Below, in pieces: positions 21,690 to 33,775 of a stretch of 64,000 nt of DNA. The stretch comes from Rhinopithecus roxellana (Eukaryota > Chordata > Mammalia > Primates > Cercopithecidae). The stretch is from NCBI RefSeq assembly GCF_007565055.1, contig NC_044550.1, forward strand, positions 85,498,033-85,562,032, written 5' to 3'. The position numbers and the translations under genes are program-made. Each line of letters opens with the position of its first letter. Positions within the stretch are counted from its first letter, which is position 1. The notes under the pieces are model-generated. The model ran no database searches and was not told where the DNA came from. It saw nothing but the letters and a program-made list of their open reading frames with translations.

Positions 21690-22198
21690 CTGAGCACTGA
21701 ACATACATATACTCAATAACCCAACAATATCACAACTGGGTATAAAAACCATTTGTAAATGTGTACCAAATGTAATATAAAGGTGTTTATAACAGTACTA
21801 TTGATAATAACCCCAAACTGAAAACAATCAAATGTCATTCAATAGTAAACAGAATAAATAAATTTTAACATATTCAAACAAGAGAATATTATACAGCAAT
21901 AAGAATGAACAAACTATTATTACATGAAAAAAGTAAATGACACTCATAGAGACAATATTAAATAAAGGAAACCAGGTAAGAAGAGTACATACTGCATAAT
22001 ATTATTTATATAAAGTTCAAACATAGGCAAAACTAACATATGGCAGTGGGATAATGGTACCTTTAAGGGAAATAGTGACTGGGAGGAAGTATGAAGACAA
22101 CTGCTATACTGATGATATTCTTTTTCTTGATAACTTTGTAAAAATTTATTAAGCTGTACACTTATGAATTTTGCCCATTTTGTATGTATGTCACATTC
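21690..22198 (+). mobile_element. L1M fragment, 3' end (sense)
   Basis: Sense-strand 3' portion of an old L1M. It has the ORF2 end text 'gtaaacagaataaataaa' and the 3'UTR landmarks 'atagtgactgggaggaag' and 'aagctgtacacttatgaa'. The MLT1 LTR follows directly. 21441-21689 to its left holds nothing I recognise. Confidence 0.75.
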
Positions 22199-22572
22199 TA
22201 TTATGGTCTGAATGTCTCCCCCAACATTCATGTGTTGGTAACTTAATTCCCAGTGCAACAATGTTGAAAGGTGAGACCCTTAACAGGGGATTTGGCCAGG
22301 CGTGGTGGCTCACCCCTGTAATCCCATACTTTGGGAGGCCGAGGTGGGCGGATCACCTGAGGTAGGGAGTTTGAGACCAGCCTGACCAACATAGAGAAAC
22401 CCCATCTCTACTAAAAATACAAAATTAGCCAGGCATGGTGGCACATGCCTGTAGTCCCAGCTACTTGGGAGGCTGAGGCAGGAGAATCACTTGAACCCAG
22501 GAGGAGGAGGTTGCAGTGAGCTGAGATTGTGCTTTGCATTCCAGCCAGGGCTAAATGACAGCTAAACTCTGT

Positions 22573-22605
<33 letters not shown>

Positions 22606-22912
22606 AAAAGAAGAAAAAGAGGTGATTCGATCGTGAGGGCTCTTCCCTCATGAATGGTCTGTCATTATCATGGGAGTTGGATAATTATCATGAGAGTGGG
22701 GATGGTGGGATTATTATAAAAAACAAGTTTGGTGCCTGCTTGCTTTCTTGCCCTTCCTCCTTCTGTCATGGGATGATGCAACAAGAAGGCTCTCACCAGA
22801 TTTGAGGCCCCCAGCCGTGGACTTCCTAGCCTATCAGAAGTAAATTTCTTTTTAAAAATAAATTACTCAGTCTGTGGATTTCTGTTATAGCAACATGAAA
22901 TGGATGAAGACA
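22199..22912 (+). repeat. MLT1-type LTR, interrupted by Alu
   Basis: Text 'ttatggtctgaatgtctccc', then after the Alu 'ggctcttccctcatgaatgg', ending 'ttatagcaacatgaaatgg', is the MLT1 LTR plan. The LTR proper is about 390 bp once the Alu is removed. Confidence 0.82.
22294..22618 (+). mobile_element. Alu (AluS-type) inside the MLT1 LTR
   Basis: Full-length dimeric Alu starting GGCCAGGCGTGG, with B-box-like 'gagtttgagaccagcc' and a long A-rich tail with G interruptions. The flanks 'aggggattt' and 'aggtgattc' look like a decayed target duplication. Confidence 0.96.
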
Positions 22913-24545
22913 GATAATTAGTACTGAGAAGCAAGGCTGTTGCTATAACAAATCACTGAAAATGTAGAAGCAGATTTGGAGCTGGGTAATAGGTAGAGGC
23001 TAGAAGAATTTTGAGGAGCAGACTACAAAAAGCCTAGATTGCCATAAATTGAGTGTTAAGAGTGATTCTGATGGGGGCTCAGAAGAAGGGGAGAGCTGTA
23101 GGGAAGGTTGGAAACTTTGTAAAGACTGCAGAAGTGGTTATAATCAGAATGTTGTTAAAAATATGAACAATAAAGACCATTCTAATGAAATCTCAGATGG
23201 CAAAGAGGAGTATCTTTTTGGAAACTGGAGTAAAAGCCATCCTTGTTATGAACTGGCAAATAATGTTGGTGAATTGTGTTCATGCCCTAGGGCTTTATGG
23301 AAAGAGGAACTCGGGAGCAATGAACTAGAATGTCTGGCTAAAGAAATTTCTAAGCAAAATACTGAAGGAGTTATATGGTTTCTTTTAGTTGCATACAGTA
23401 TGATGCAAGAGGAAAGAAAAGACTTAAAGATGGAATTTACAATTAAAAGAGACAAAGAATGGAAACATTTGGAAAACTTTCAGGCTGGCCATCTGAAGAA
23501 CAAAAAAGCATGTTCAGGAAAGCAAACCACAGGTGTATCCAAGCAATCCTATGCTAAAATTAGTCCAGACAGAAGGGACCATCAAGACTTTGGGTGAATG
23601 ACCCTGAAGGCATTTTGGAGATACTTGAGGCCTGACCCCAGTCACATGCCTGAGCTCTAGGAGGGCAGAATGGTTTTGAGGGATGGGCCTGAAATGCCCT
23701 CCATGGGCTTGCTGTGCAGAAACCTTGGGTTTCTGCTCTCTAAATTCCGGCACAGTGCTCCTTGGCTACCCCAGCAATGGCTCAAGGAGGCATGGTGCAT
23801 GTTGACCCACTGATCTGGAAGGCACAGGCCATAAGTTTTGGCAGCAACTATGCGGTCCTAATTCTGCAGGTGCATGGAATATAAGAGTTGTGGGGCTTCC
23901 TCCGTCTAGATTTCACATGGTGTTGCAGACAGCCTAGGGGCCCAGGAAGCCACCACAGAGAGCTCTTCCTAGGGCAATGCTGAGCGGAAATGTGGAGTTG
24001 GAGCCACCACAAGGAGACTCCGCTAAGACAATGCCTAGTGGAGCAGTGGGAGTGGAGCTATTCCCAAGACCCCAGAAGTGTAGAGCTACCAGCTTACAGC
24101 ATCAGCCTGAGAGAGTGGCAGGCACAAGACTCCAATCCATGAGAGCTGCTGAGTGGACTGAGTCCAGCAAAACCACGCCCCCGCACCAGTGTGCCCAGAA
24201 TGTGGAACATAAAATCAAAGATTATTCTGATAAGATTTAATGTTGTTTTCCCTTTGGGATTTTAGACTTATTTGGGACCAGTTACCCCTTTCTTCTTTTG
24301 AAATGGAAATGTCTGTCCTATGCCTGTCCTGCCATTGTATTTTGGAAGCATATAACTTGTTAATTTCACAGGATCAAAACAGGAGAGGAATTTGCCTCAG
24401 GATGAGTTGTGAGGATGAATTATGAGTCTCACCCATATCTGATTTAGATGAGACTCTGGACTTTGAACTTCTGAGTTGATGCTGGAACAAGTTGACTTTG
24501 GGGACTGTTGGACTGGAAGACATGTATTTGCATTGTGATAAGTAC
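22913..24545 (+). pseudogene. MLT1 internal region with a 182-codon gag-like frame
   Basis: The frame at 23049-23597 is one of the longest open stretches in the window. Its middle part (NELECLAKEISKQNTEGVIW) aligns in sense with the THE1 internal frames (GDDLGYLAEKTSKQQSIQEVTW), so it is the MaLR internal reading frame, not a host exon. A later stretch around 23977-24240 also parallels the THE1 internal region. No catalytic domain is visible. I treat it as retroelement debris that kept an open frame. Confidence 0.75.
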
Positions 24546-25004
24546 ATGCATTGTGATAAGTACAATGTTGAGAAAAGATGAATATTAATGCAAAGGAAGG
24601 AAGTGTCTGGTCCTGCCCATTTCTTTTAAAGTTATTGGGTTGATCTAGTGCCATGTAAACAGTGTCTATCGAGCAGAACTTCTAATTGCCTCACATTTAA
24701 ATCTGAATGCTTGGTCAAATCTATCTTTTTTTACTTTGTTTCCCAATTTCCCACAAATCAGAGTAGCTTCTGACTCCGTGATTCTTCTCACATTCAGGAC
24801 TCTTCATGCCTCTTGTATGCTTTACTTCTTCTCTTGACCATTATTCATACTTTCCTAGTTATTCTGCTCAGGGTCACCTACAGTAAACAGATGCCTGCCT
24901 CTCAGACTCCCACATCTTGGTGTACCTCCCTCATCTGCCTCTAGATTGCTCCTGATTCTGAAAGAAGTTTCTGAACCAAGGGTGCAGCATTTTGTTTTGC
25001 TTTT
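24546..25004. other. Unassigned sequence
   Basis: No gene or repeat that I recognise. A short word (tgcattgtgataagtaca) is nearly repeated at 24530-24565. Confidence 0.4.
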
Positions 25005-26215
25005 AATCTTTACATTTCATTGTAAAATTTAGACTTACAGAAAACCTACAAAAATAGTAGAAAAAATTCTTGTATAATTCTCTTCCAGATTTTCCAAATT
25101 AATATTACCACATTTGCTTTATCATTCCTCTCACTCTGCTTTGCTCTCTTTCTGTATTCTTGGTATTTGTCTTAGTTTTGTTCTTTAAAGCCACTGCAAA
25201 CACTGAATTAGCAAATACTGAGTCATTGTTCCTAAGAGAAATACAGGGTTAGGTTCCCATGAGTGTCTGATCACATTTTCCACAACTGGATTCCACAAAT
25301 ACGAAACTTTGTTTCATGTGTATTTCTGTTTAAAGACACCTTATTTAAAATATATTGTTGATTAACAGTGAACTCATAGCTGACAGCACCATAACTCATG
25401 CCTGAACAGAGACTTTCTAACACATTATTCTCTTCATAAGGCACAGCCTTCCTCCTCTTAGGAACACTAGACAGCACTTCTATGTCTGGGGGACATTTTA
25501 AACAGCAAAATCACCAATACAAAGCATAAGCATGTGAAAAATATTACTCTAAATAGACCGTGAAAAGGACATTTGTTTACAATATGAGAGGCGAAACCAG
25601 AAGGCAGGGGATAGCTTGTTCGACGTCAGCTGGATTTGTGCTTATTTGGCATCTCATATTTTCACCACTCTGTGTATGTGCACAAATGACTCCAAAAGTG
25701 TCACATGTGTTGATTTTGTGATTACAAATCAATTTTAGTGAGGCATTGAATTTGGAAATATGGAATCCATGAATAATAAGGATTGGCTACATGTATGTAT
25801 ATGTACATAGGTATATGTGTTTAAGTGTACACTCATACACATGCATACATATGTAGCTATATACACACAAACATATTTCTGAATCATTTGAGAGTAAGTT
25901 GCAAACATGATACTTCTTTAGTTCTAAATAATTTAATATGTGTTTACCAAAAATAGGGATATTGTTTTCCATAACCACATTACAATGATCACAATCAAGA
26001 AATTAACCTTAATAAAATGTCATTATCACAGCTAAAGATTTTATTTACCAAATATTTTTGGTAATGATTTTAGTTTACCGAATATTTCACTAATGGCTGT
26101 TATATTCCAGAATGTAATCAAGAATCATGTTTCATTTTGTTGTCATTATCCCTTCAGTCTCCTTTAATCTGTAAACATTCCTTAGCCTTTGTCTTTCATT
26201 AGTACTGCTTTTTTG
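25005..26215 (-). mobile_element. L1M 3'UTR fragment, split by a DNA transposon
   Basis: The left piece (about 25005-25170) and right piece (about 25790-26215) match one old L1M-type 3'UTR read in antisense: 'ccacatttgctttatcattc' left, then 'tttgagagtaagttgcaaac' and 'cccttcagtctcctttaatc' right. The interrupting block is described separately. It includes a TATG-rich patch at 25790-25870 that belongs to the family. Confidence 0.65.
25175..25790. mobile_element. DNA transposon remnant (Tc1/mariner-Tigger-like)
   Basis: An abundant mammalian medium-reiteration DNA element. 'cactgaattagcaaatactg' near the left and 'ggaatccatgaataataagg' near the right are recognisable halves, and the middle has 'cagcaaaatcaccaatac'. 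The right end resembles an inverted-repeat end; the left terminal repeat is not clear, so the element may be truncated. Family assignment is from memory and tentative. The minus frame at 25271-25477 lies in it and looks incidental. Confidence 0.55.
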
Positions 26216-26271
26216 GTTGTGTCCAAGATGAAGATGTATTAGTAAGGAGAAAATTATAAAAAATATAAATG

Positions 26272-26545
26272 GGCTGGGCACAGTGGCTCACGCCTGTAAT
26301 CCCAGCACTTTGGGAGGCTGAGGCAGGTGGATCACAAGGTCAGGAGATCGAAACCATCCTGGCTAACACGTTGAAACCCCATCTCTACTAAAAACAAACA
26401 AAAAAAATTAGCCGGGCATGGTGGCACGTACCTGTAATACCAGCTACTCAGGAGGCTGAGGCGGGAGAATCGCTTGCACCTGGGAGGCGGGAGTTGCAGT
26501 GAGCCAAGATTGCACCACTGCCCTCCAGCCTGGATGACAGAGCTA

Positions 26546-26547
<2 letters not shown>
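26272..26547 (+). mobile_element. Alu (AluY/S-type)
   Basis: Full-length dimeric Alu. 'gatcacaaggtcaggagatc' is the diagnostic AluY-like left-arm text. The usual A-tail is replaced directly by a (CT)n tract. Confidence 0.95.
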
Positions 26548-26597
<50 letters not shown>

Positions 26598-26619
26598 CCC
26601 CCTCTCTCTCCCCCCCCTC

Positions 26620-26652
<33 letters not shown>
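26548..26652. repeat. Compound microsatellite (CT)24 ... (TG)n at Alu 3' end
   Basis: 48 bp of pure CT (26548-26595), a mixed C/T bridge, then about 13 TG units (26626-26652). The Ser-Leu-rich frame at 26474-26668 is just translation of this tract. Confidence 0.97.
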
Positions 26653-26657
<5 letters not shown>

Positions 26658-26769
26658 AAGGTGGATGAGAGACTATGTTAGTTTCTCATGATGAAGTAAA
26701 TACAGACAAAGAGGAAATACAACAATGGGAAGCAAGAACTGACATTTTGCAGCCTACTATGCCAGTTTC

Positions 26770-26925
26770 ATTTATTCTTTCTGAATTAATTTCAGGTAAT
26801 TTTACCTTTATGCACATGAAGACACTGAGAGTCAGACAAGTTAAGCATTTGTGGAAAGTCAAAAAGCTAGCAGTGTTGAGATTAGAATTCAAACCAGGTT
26901 ACTAAGGTGCTAAAATCAATGCTTT
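26770..26925 (+). mobile_element. MIR SINE fragment
   Basis: 'catgaagacactgagagtca' followed by 'aagttaagcatttgtgg' and 'agcta...ttgagattagaattcaaacc' matches the MIR core and 3' part. Directly abuts the L1M at 26930. Confidence 0.7.
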
Positions 26926-26929
26926 TTTA

Positions 26930-29200
26930 ATTATTAAAAATAAATTTTATTGTGTCTAAGGTATACAACATGATGTTATATGATACATTAGTAAGACGAT
27001 TACTAAAATGAAAGAAATTAACATGTCCAAAATTTCACTTAATTACTCATATCTTTTGTGGGTGGCAAAAGCAGCTAAAATCTACTCATTTATCGTGAAT
27101 CCTGTATACAGTACAGTTTTATGACCTATAGTAATGTTGTACATTAGATCTTTAGACTTGTTCATTCTACACGTCTACTAGTTTGAATCCTCTGACTTAT
27201 ATCTCCCCATTTCCACCCCACATCTTCCCTGCCCCTAGTAACCATTGTTTTGTTCTTTGTCTGTGTATATTTAAATTTTTTTAAAAGATTCCACATATGA
27301 GATCATGCAATATTTTTCTTTCTGCGTCTGGCTTATTTCATTTAGTAAATTCCCGCAGGCTCATCCATGTTGTGGCAAATGGCATGACCACATTGTTTTT
27401 TAGGAATGAATAATATTCCTTATTCATGTGTCGCTTGATGGAACACATAGGTTGTTTCCACATCTTGGCTAGAATAATGTTGCAATGAATATGGGAGTGG
27501 TAGTTCTAATTTTAATTTCTTTAGAAACCTCCATAATCTTTCCCATAATGACTGTATCAATCTACACAAGGTATCCCTTTCTTCATACCCTCACCAGCAT
27601 TTATCTTTTTTAGTTTTCATTTTTTATAGTGGCCATCCTAATGATGTGAGGCAGTTCTCATGATGGTTTTGATTTGCACTTTCCTGATGGCTAATGATGT
27701 AGAACACTTTTTCATATACCTGTTGGCCATTTTTATGTTTTCTCTGGAGAAAGATCTGTTCAGGTCCTTTGCCCATTTATTAATAGGATTATTTGTTTTT
27801 CTAGTATTAAGCTGTCTGAGTTCTTTATAAATTTTGAATACTAACCCCATATTTGATATATGGTTTGCAAAGTTTTTTTGATCTGTAGGATGTTGTTTCA
27901 TTTTGTTGATTGTGTGCAGAAGCTTTTTTGTTTGACGTAATCCCATTTATTTATTTTTGTTTTGGGGGCCTGAGCTTTTGATGTGATATCCAAAAAAATT
28001 ATTGCCAAGGCCAATGTTCAGGAACTTCTCCCCCATGTTTTTTTCTAAGAGTTTTATCATTTCTGGTCTTACATTTAGGTATTTTACCGATTTTGAGCTG
28101 AATTTTGGGTATGGCACAAGATATAAGTCAAATTTCATTCTTTTGCACATAGAAATCCAGTTTCCCCAGCATCATTTATTAAAGTGACTACTCTTTCCCC
28201 AGTGTGTTCTCTTGGTGCCTGTGTTAAAAATTAGTTGATTATATGTGGTTGATTTATTTCTATGCTCTCTATTCTCTTGTGCCTTTGTGTCTGTTTTTTA
28301 CACCAGTACCATACTGTTTTGATTACTATTACCTTGTAAAAGAGTTTTAAATCAGAAAGTATAATACTGCCAACTTTTGTTTCGCAGAATTGTTTTGGCT
28401 ATCCAGGGTCTTTTGTGGTTCCATATAAATTTTAGGATTATTTTTTCTATTTCTGTAAAGAATATCATTGGGTTTTGATAGAGATTGCATTAAATTTGTA
28501 TATTGATTTGAGTAGTATGGACATTTTAACAACATTAATTCTTCTAATCTATTAGCATGGAATATCTTTCCATTTATTTGTGTCCTCTGTAATTTCTTTT
28601 ATCAATGTTTTATTGTTTTCAGCGTGCAGGTCTTTTACCTCCTTGGTTTAATTTATTACTAAGTATTCTGATTTTTTGATGCTATCATAAATTGTCTGGT
28701 TTTCTTGATTTTTTTTTTTTTAGTTAGTCTGTTATTTATGCATTAAAAAATGCTACTGGGCCGGGTGTGGTGGCTAATGCCTGTAATCCCAGCACTTTGG
28801 GAGACCGAGGCGAGGCCAGGAGTTCGAGACCAGCCTGGCAAACATGACAATACACTGTCTCTACTAAAAATACAAAAAATTATCTCGGCGTGGTAGCGGG
28901 TGCCTGTGATCCCAGCTACTTGGGAGGCTGAGGCAGGAGAATTGTTTCAACCTGGGAGGCGGATGTTGCAGTAACCCGAGATCGTGCCACTGCACTCCAG
29001 CCTGGGTGACAGAGCCAGGCTTCATCTCAAAAAAAAAAAAAAAAGGCTACTGGATTTTGTATGCTGATTTTGCTTCCTGCAACTTTACTGAATTTTTTAT
29101 TAGTTTTAATAACTTTTTTTGTGGAACCTTTTTTTTTTTTTAACATAGAGAATCATGTTATCTGCAAGTAGATATAATTTTACTTCTTTAAATATACATC
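26930..29200 (-). mobile_element. L1M (MA/MB-like) LINE-1, 5'-truncated
   Basis: Antisense L1 from its 3'UTR at 26930 to within the RT near 29200, so it lacks about two thirds of the element. Frames at 27638-27946 (NPINKWAKDLNRSFSRENIKMANRYMKKCSTSLAIRKVQ), 27947-28150 and 28347-28535 are ORF2 C-terminal text with many breaks. An Alu sits at 28759-29043. Confidence 0.85.
28759..29043 (+). mobile_element. Alu with left-arm deletion
   Basis: Starts GGCCGGGTGTGG. The stretch after 'gagaccgaggcga' skips the usual 'ggatcac...aggtc' block, a small internal deletion. Flanking 'aaaaatgctactgg' and 'aaaaaggctactgg' form a 14-bp target duplication with one mismatch. Confidence 0.95.
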
Positions 29201-29964
29201 CTAGTATCATTAAGATGGCATCCAGTGAAACATCAAGTAATCTCATAAACTACCTAACTCCTATGCTGTCTTTACTTTCTTCACTCCCTAGCTTCAAATA
29301 CAAAAACCTAGAAACAGTACAAGAAAAACAGAATATGCTTTTATCAAAACAAAAACATAAAAACAATACAAGAAAAACAGAATATGCTTTAGCAAACAAA
29401 TCCAAAGAGAACCATGAAAACTTTTCACCAGGGGAAGGGCTAGAGGTAATTTCATTATCATTTTACCATTAGCATTTCCCATGGGTATGCATTTACTTTT
29501 GTTGTTAATCTTGACTTTTAAGATTTGTAAAAAGCACTATTTACAAAGCTGTTAGCAGGATCTCCCTTAAGGTAGGAGATAAATGGACTTGATTAGTTTG
29601 TGTTCTCAGGCATGTTGGAAAGGGAGATATCCTGGGAGTTAAGTTTGAATTTAGGGACTGTAATTCCAACACAGAAAAGTCTATCTTCTTAACTAGAATA
29701 CTTGCTCTTGTCCCAGGGGTATAGTGAATATGCTGCATGGTCAAATTGGTTTGTATGAGTGGAAACTGAAAATATGTGAGAACGCCATGCTGCAGACGTG
29801 ATGTTTGGTGGCAATTGAGCTTCTAAATAAGAGCTAAACAAGTTTCCCTGATTCTTCTGCCTTCGTTTGGAAACATATCATCAGAAACGTCGAACTAGAG
29901 GAAATGTAAGAAATCATCTTGCCTTTCTAATTTTTGAGTTTGTTTTTCTATTAAAGTAGATGAA
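29201..29964. other. Unassigned sequence with a ~49-bp tandem duplication
   Basis: No gene recognised. The words at 29312-29341 and 29361-29390 are near-identical (30 bp, one difference), so a unit of about 49 bp was duplicated within an A-rich patch. The 105-codon plus frame (29155-29472) spans the L1 boundary and this repeat and looks incidental. Confidence 0.5.
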
Positions 29965-30160
29965 TATTTTTAAAAAGCTAACATTCACAGAGCCTTAATG
30001 ATGTGCTAGATGTATTTCATTACTTAATTTTCACAACAATTGTCTCCGGTACGTGTTACTATTTACAGTTTATTGATGATAAAAGTGAGGTGCAATAATT
30101 TGCCCTAGATCACACGGCTAATAAGTGATCAATTGAAGTCTGAAGTCAGAACTAATGAAA
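29965..30160 (+). mobile_element. MIR SINE
   Basis: 'ttacttaattttcacaacaa', then 'gataaaagtgaggtgc' and 'gccctagatcacacggcta' follow the MIR order, so most of a MIR is present. Confidence 0.75.
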
Positions 30161-31499
30161 AAGTTTCTGCTGATATCATTACATCACTCTGATTTCCCAG
30201 GTCTAATATTTCTGTCTTGTCTGAGGGATTTGTTACTATGCTAATAGTTATTACTAAGTATTAGTGGGCTTAAGAAAAATTATCAATTAGGCAAAATCAG
30301 CTCTTGGTACCTTCCTAGCCATCATCTTAAACAAGACCTTTATGTATCTAGCTCATATGTCTTGGTCCAGTGTCTTTAAATATTTGTTTCCATTATCTAC
30401 CACTCGAATTTTCTCTGATCTGATGGTGTCACCTAGGTAGATCAATTAGTATTTGTAAATGTGAAAATGGGAAGTAACCAGATGAGTATCTTTGGGAGAC
30501 CATATGCACATTTTTTTTTCTAAGACAGTGTTAGTATTGGTGTCTAATTCTTCGAGGTGAGATTTTTCAGCCAGTCCATAGAAAGTAGTTTGGCATCAGG
30601 TCTACTAATGAGGTAGAGAGGAGCACATCTGCAAAAATAGATTATTAATGCTCAAAAGTTCTCTGTTATCTGTTTTACAACTCCTGACAGGTTAACAAAA
30701 TCCATGCAGGAAATTAAAATGGTATATTAGGAGATTTAAAGGAGGTCTGAGTTCTGCAGGACCAAGCAGATTTTTATTATTAAATTATACATAGAGAAGT
30801 TTAACAATGTTTGTGAAAAGATTTTCATTATTTTTCAGCATGAAGATTTGAAAAAAATGTAAAATGTAGTAGCAGAAATATCAAAGTTTGAATAAGACAG
30901 TTATGATCATTTCAATTGTATGTTGAAATCAACCAGCAATCTCTAAAACTACAGCATTTCATGTATTTCATTGTGCAGGAGAGCTTCAAATGGCTGGGGA
31001 GTTTTACAATACTCTTACCCAATACCCTTACCTTATGAAATGGAACCACGGAAAAGTTTTTGTTGCATTCAAAATGTCTGAAGATTATTGCGTGTCAAAG
31101 GAAAATTCACTTCTGAGCTCTATGTGTTTAATGTTGCTGAATGAGAAAAAAATGAAAGATTTGACCAGTTTATTACAAAGCTTGAGATACAATTAGTCTA
31201 CCGGTGAATAAAAACATGAAAACTTAGGAAATGAAGTGGAAAATCATCATTTTCAAACACTTTACCTTTCGCAATTTCAAAGCAAAAAACCATACACATA
31301 TACATATAAATATACATGTGTGCAGAGTTTTCTATCATCTAGTGCCAAATTAAGTTACATAATAGAGGGGAGGAGAGTCAAGTAGCTATAAGGCAGGACA
31401 GTGACGGTAAATTGCTTTATTGCTAAGAAAAAGTACTATTTCTGATTCTCCATACTCAGAGAATGGAGAAGAAAATTTTGTTAAATTAATAAATGCTTA
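30161..31499. other. Unassigned, largely repeat-poor sequence
   Basis: AT-rich, with no recognised gene or repeat. The 68-codon frame at 30990-31196 has no family I know and no clear context of a gene. Confidence 0.4.
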
Positions 31500-32400
31500 T
31501 TAAATTCCAGAACCTGCATTGATCTGCTCCAGTAAAAGGATTATATTTCATAGAGTTACTGTGATTGGAGCTACCGTTATGTTTATAGTACCCTCATCTG
31601 CCATTGTTCATCTGATATTTGTGAAGGCCTAGATGAATTGACAGAGAAATGATGCATCACCACTACATCCTTCAATTCTTTGATGGTAGTAGACATCCCT
31701 GCAATTCTTTGTGAGATATGGTGATATGGTATTTCTTCTGATTTACCTACTTTGGATTATTTACCTTGACCAGGAGACACAGATTTCAGGAACTTTCTAC
31801 TATATCTCCCATTCCAGCCAATGTGACCTGAGATATATATATATATATATTGCATCAATTACACATTTATAACCTGAGGAAAGAACCAGAGTGAGTTCAA
31901 GGACCTATGAACCCACTATCAGATTATCCTGGGCTATGACTGCATTGATTACTTGGCCTCTATAAGCCCTCTTTAAAATTAGAGGACTAAGATTGTATTT
32001 TGCATTGCCTTGGAAAGTCTAGGTATTACTTGTTCCTCTGTGGCCTTTACCCTGGCAAAATAGCTTAGGGTTTCTTTGGAGCAAACAAGAAACATAATTA
32101 TTGTATATTCCTCTGGTTGCATTGCAGGGTAATTCTTCAAAGAGATCTTATCTCCCATTCATACAGTGTTGACAAATGTAGATCTAGAAGCTGGATGAAT
32201 ATGGTGATTTTCCATTATGGTACCTGACATCAGTTTTCTGCTCACTGGGTCTTAATTTCTTCTTTTATTGCACCAAACAATTTAGAACTTAGCTGTTCTT
32301 ATATCTCAACTGTATAGACATTATGATTTATGTCAAGCACCTAAGTACCTCTCTGATCTTGATGCCATGATATTAATTACATCTACCTTGCCTCTGATGG
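31500..32400. other. Possible decayed ERVL-like internal sequence, very tentative
   Basis: Phrases such as 'gggctatgactgcattgatt' and 'tacttggcctctataagcc' give an impression of an old retroviral internal region, but I cannot fix a frame or family. There is a short (AT)n at about 31831-31851. It may equally be unique sequence. Confidence 0.2.
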
Positions 32401-33775
32401 TTAGGTATTTCCAACAATCTTCTGCCAGTAAGTTAGAGGACAGTAACCAGTGAGCTTCTCAAAAATTCCGGTTCCCCATAACAACAAAACATTGATCCCT
32501 GGGCTTGATTCAGAGATAGACAAATAGACGAGAGAGGCAAGAAATAGACTCATATTGGGGAATTTGGTGTAAAACAGTAGTGACCTTACTGGCCAGTGGG
32601 GAATCAGTGAGGAAAAGGTGTAATAAACAGGGCTTATAAAATAAATAACCACATAAAATTTGGCTTGCATTAAGGAAAACATAATTATATTTCTAGGTTA
32701 TATCCATATCTCACACCATACAAAAATAAATTCCAGATGGAAATATCTTAAATATGGAGAACAATACTAAAAATGTTTTACAAGAACACATAGGATCATT
32801 TCAGGGTAGAAAAAGACTTTTTAAATAAGAATACAAGAACTAAAGGTACCACCTCTAACAGAAATACTGATAAATTTGACAATTCTAACATTAACATTAA
32901 CTTACCCTGTAATCTGAAAGGCAAGTCACAGATTTGGAAGAAAGTATTTACAATCTTTCAGCACAAGATTCATTCCTAGACTATTCAAAGGCCACCTATC
33001 AGTAAGTAAAGATAAAATCTAGTGTGAAATACGCCAGGCATGGTGGCTTATGCCTGTAATCCCAGCACTTTGGGAGGCCAAGGTGGGCAGATCACGCGGT
33101 CAAGAGATCGAGACCATCCTGGCTAACATGATGAAACCCCATTTCTACTAAAAATACAAAAATTAGCTGGGCATGGTGGCGGGCACCTGTAGTCACAGCT
33201 TCTTGGGAGGCTGAGGCAGGAGAATCACTTGAACCTGGGAGGGGGAGGTTGCAGTGAGCCAAGATTGCACCACTGCACTCCAGCCTAGGGACAGAGTGAG
33301 ACTGTCTCAAAAAAAAAAAAAAAAAAAAATCTAGTGTGAAATAAATAATATGAATAGTCAGTTCACAAAATAAGTTATCCAAATGGCAAATAATAAAAAT
33401 TAATGTCACAATAATTCAATATTTTATACATATCAGACTTCTAGAACTTTAAATATCTTATACCTTCAAGCATTGCAGAGGGTGAGGAGTAACAACAGTT
33501 TTATGCACTGCTATTGGTAAAATTCCTAGTAATATCTAAGAAAGCTGAATGTGTTCACATCCTATGTTGCAGCAATTCCATTTCTAGGATGATTATAATG
33601 GGATTCACACAGAAAATGTCTTCCTCCCTCGCTTGTCATGATATTTAAAAGTCCTACAAACAGATACATGACTTTAGATTAAGTTAGTGTTTATAAAAGG
33701 TTGTGATTGAAGTGCAAACAACTTTCATTGGAAGAATAAATTAGTAACCAACAACATAGATTATTTTATGAACAT
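32400..33775 (+). mobile_element. L1M fragment (ORF2 3' part), split by Alu
   Basis: Sense-strand old L1. It follows the usual order: the 'gaccttactggccag' region, then 'aaataaattccagatgg', 'gaacacataggatcatttc', and beyond the Alu 'tagtcagttcacaaaataag', 'ttctatttctaggatg'-like text and the target-proximal end. No open frame survives. Confidence 0.7.
33032..33325 (+). mobile_element. Alu (AluY-type) with 18-bp target duplication
   Basis: Full-length Alu with 'tcaagagatcgagaccatcc', an AluY-like feature. Perfect 18-bp flanks aaaatctagtgtgaaata at 33014-33031 and 33326-33343, a textbook L1-machinery insertion. Confidence 0.97.

Larger units (their letters stand above)
22199..24545 (+). mobile_element. 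MLT1-type MaLR element: 5' LTR plus internal region, 3' LTR missing
   Basis: An LTR (22199-22912, split by an Alu) is followed by a MaLR internal region. The internal region ends with text parallel to the THE1 internal end ('gggactgttgg'), but no second LTR follows. Sequence from 24546 is unrelated, so the 3' LTR was lost by deletion or divergence. Confidence 0.8.

Noticed and set aside
22561..22620. Long A-run as a transcript poly(A) site
   Set aside because: It is the tail of the Alu at 22294.
23049..23597. 182-codon frame as a host gene
   Set aside because: Matches the internal frame of MaLR elements in this same window, with LTR sequence directly upstream.
26474..26668. Ser/Leu-rich 64-codon frame
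   Set aside because: It is the translation of an Alu 3' end and a CT/TG microsatellite.
31831..31851. (AT)n as a promoter TATA cluster
   Set aside because: Short microsatellite without other promoter signals.
33092..33409. 105-codon minus frame resembling a protein tail
   Set aside because: The text (SVPRLECSGAILAHCNL...) is the well-known antisense Alu translation. The same applies to 40712-41014 and 63102-63461.
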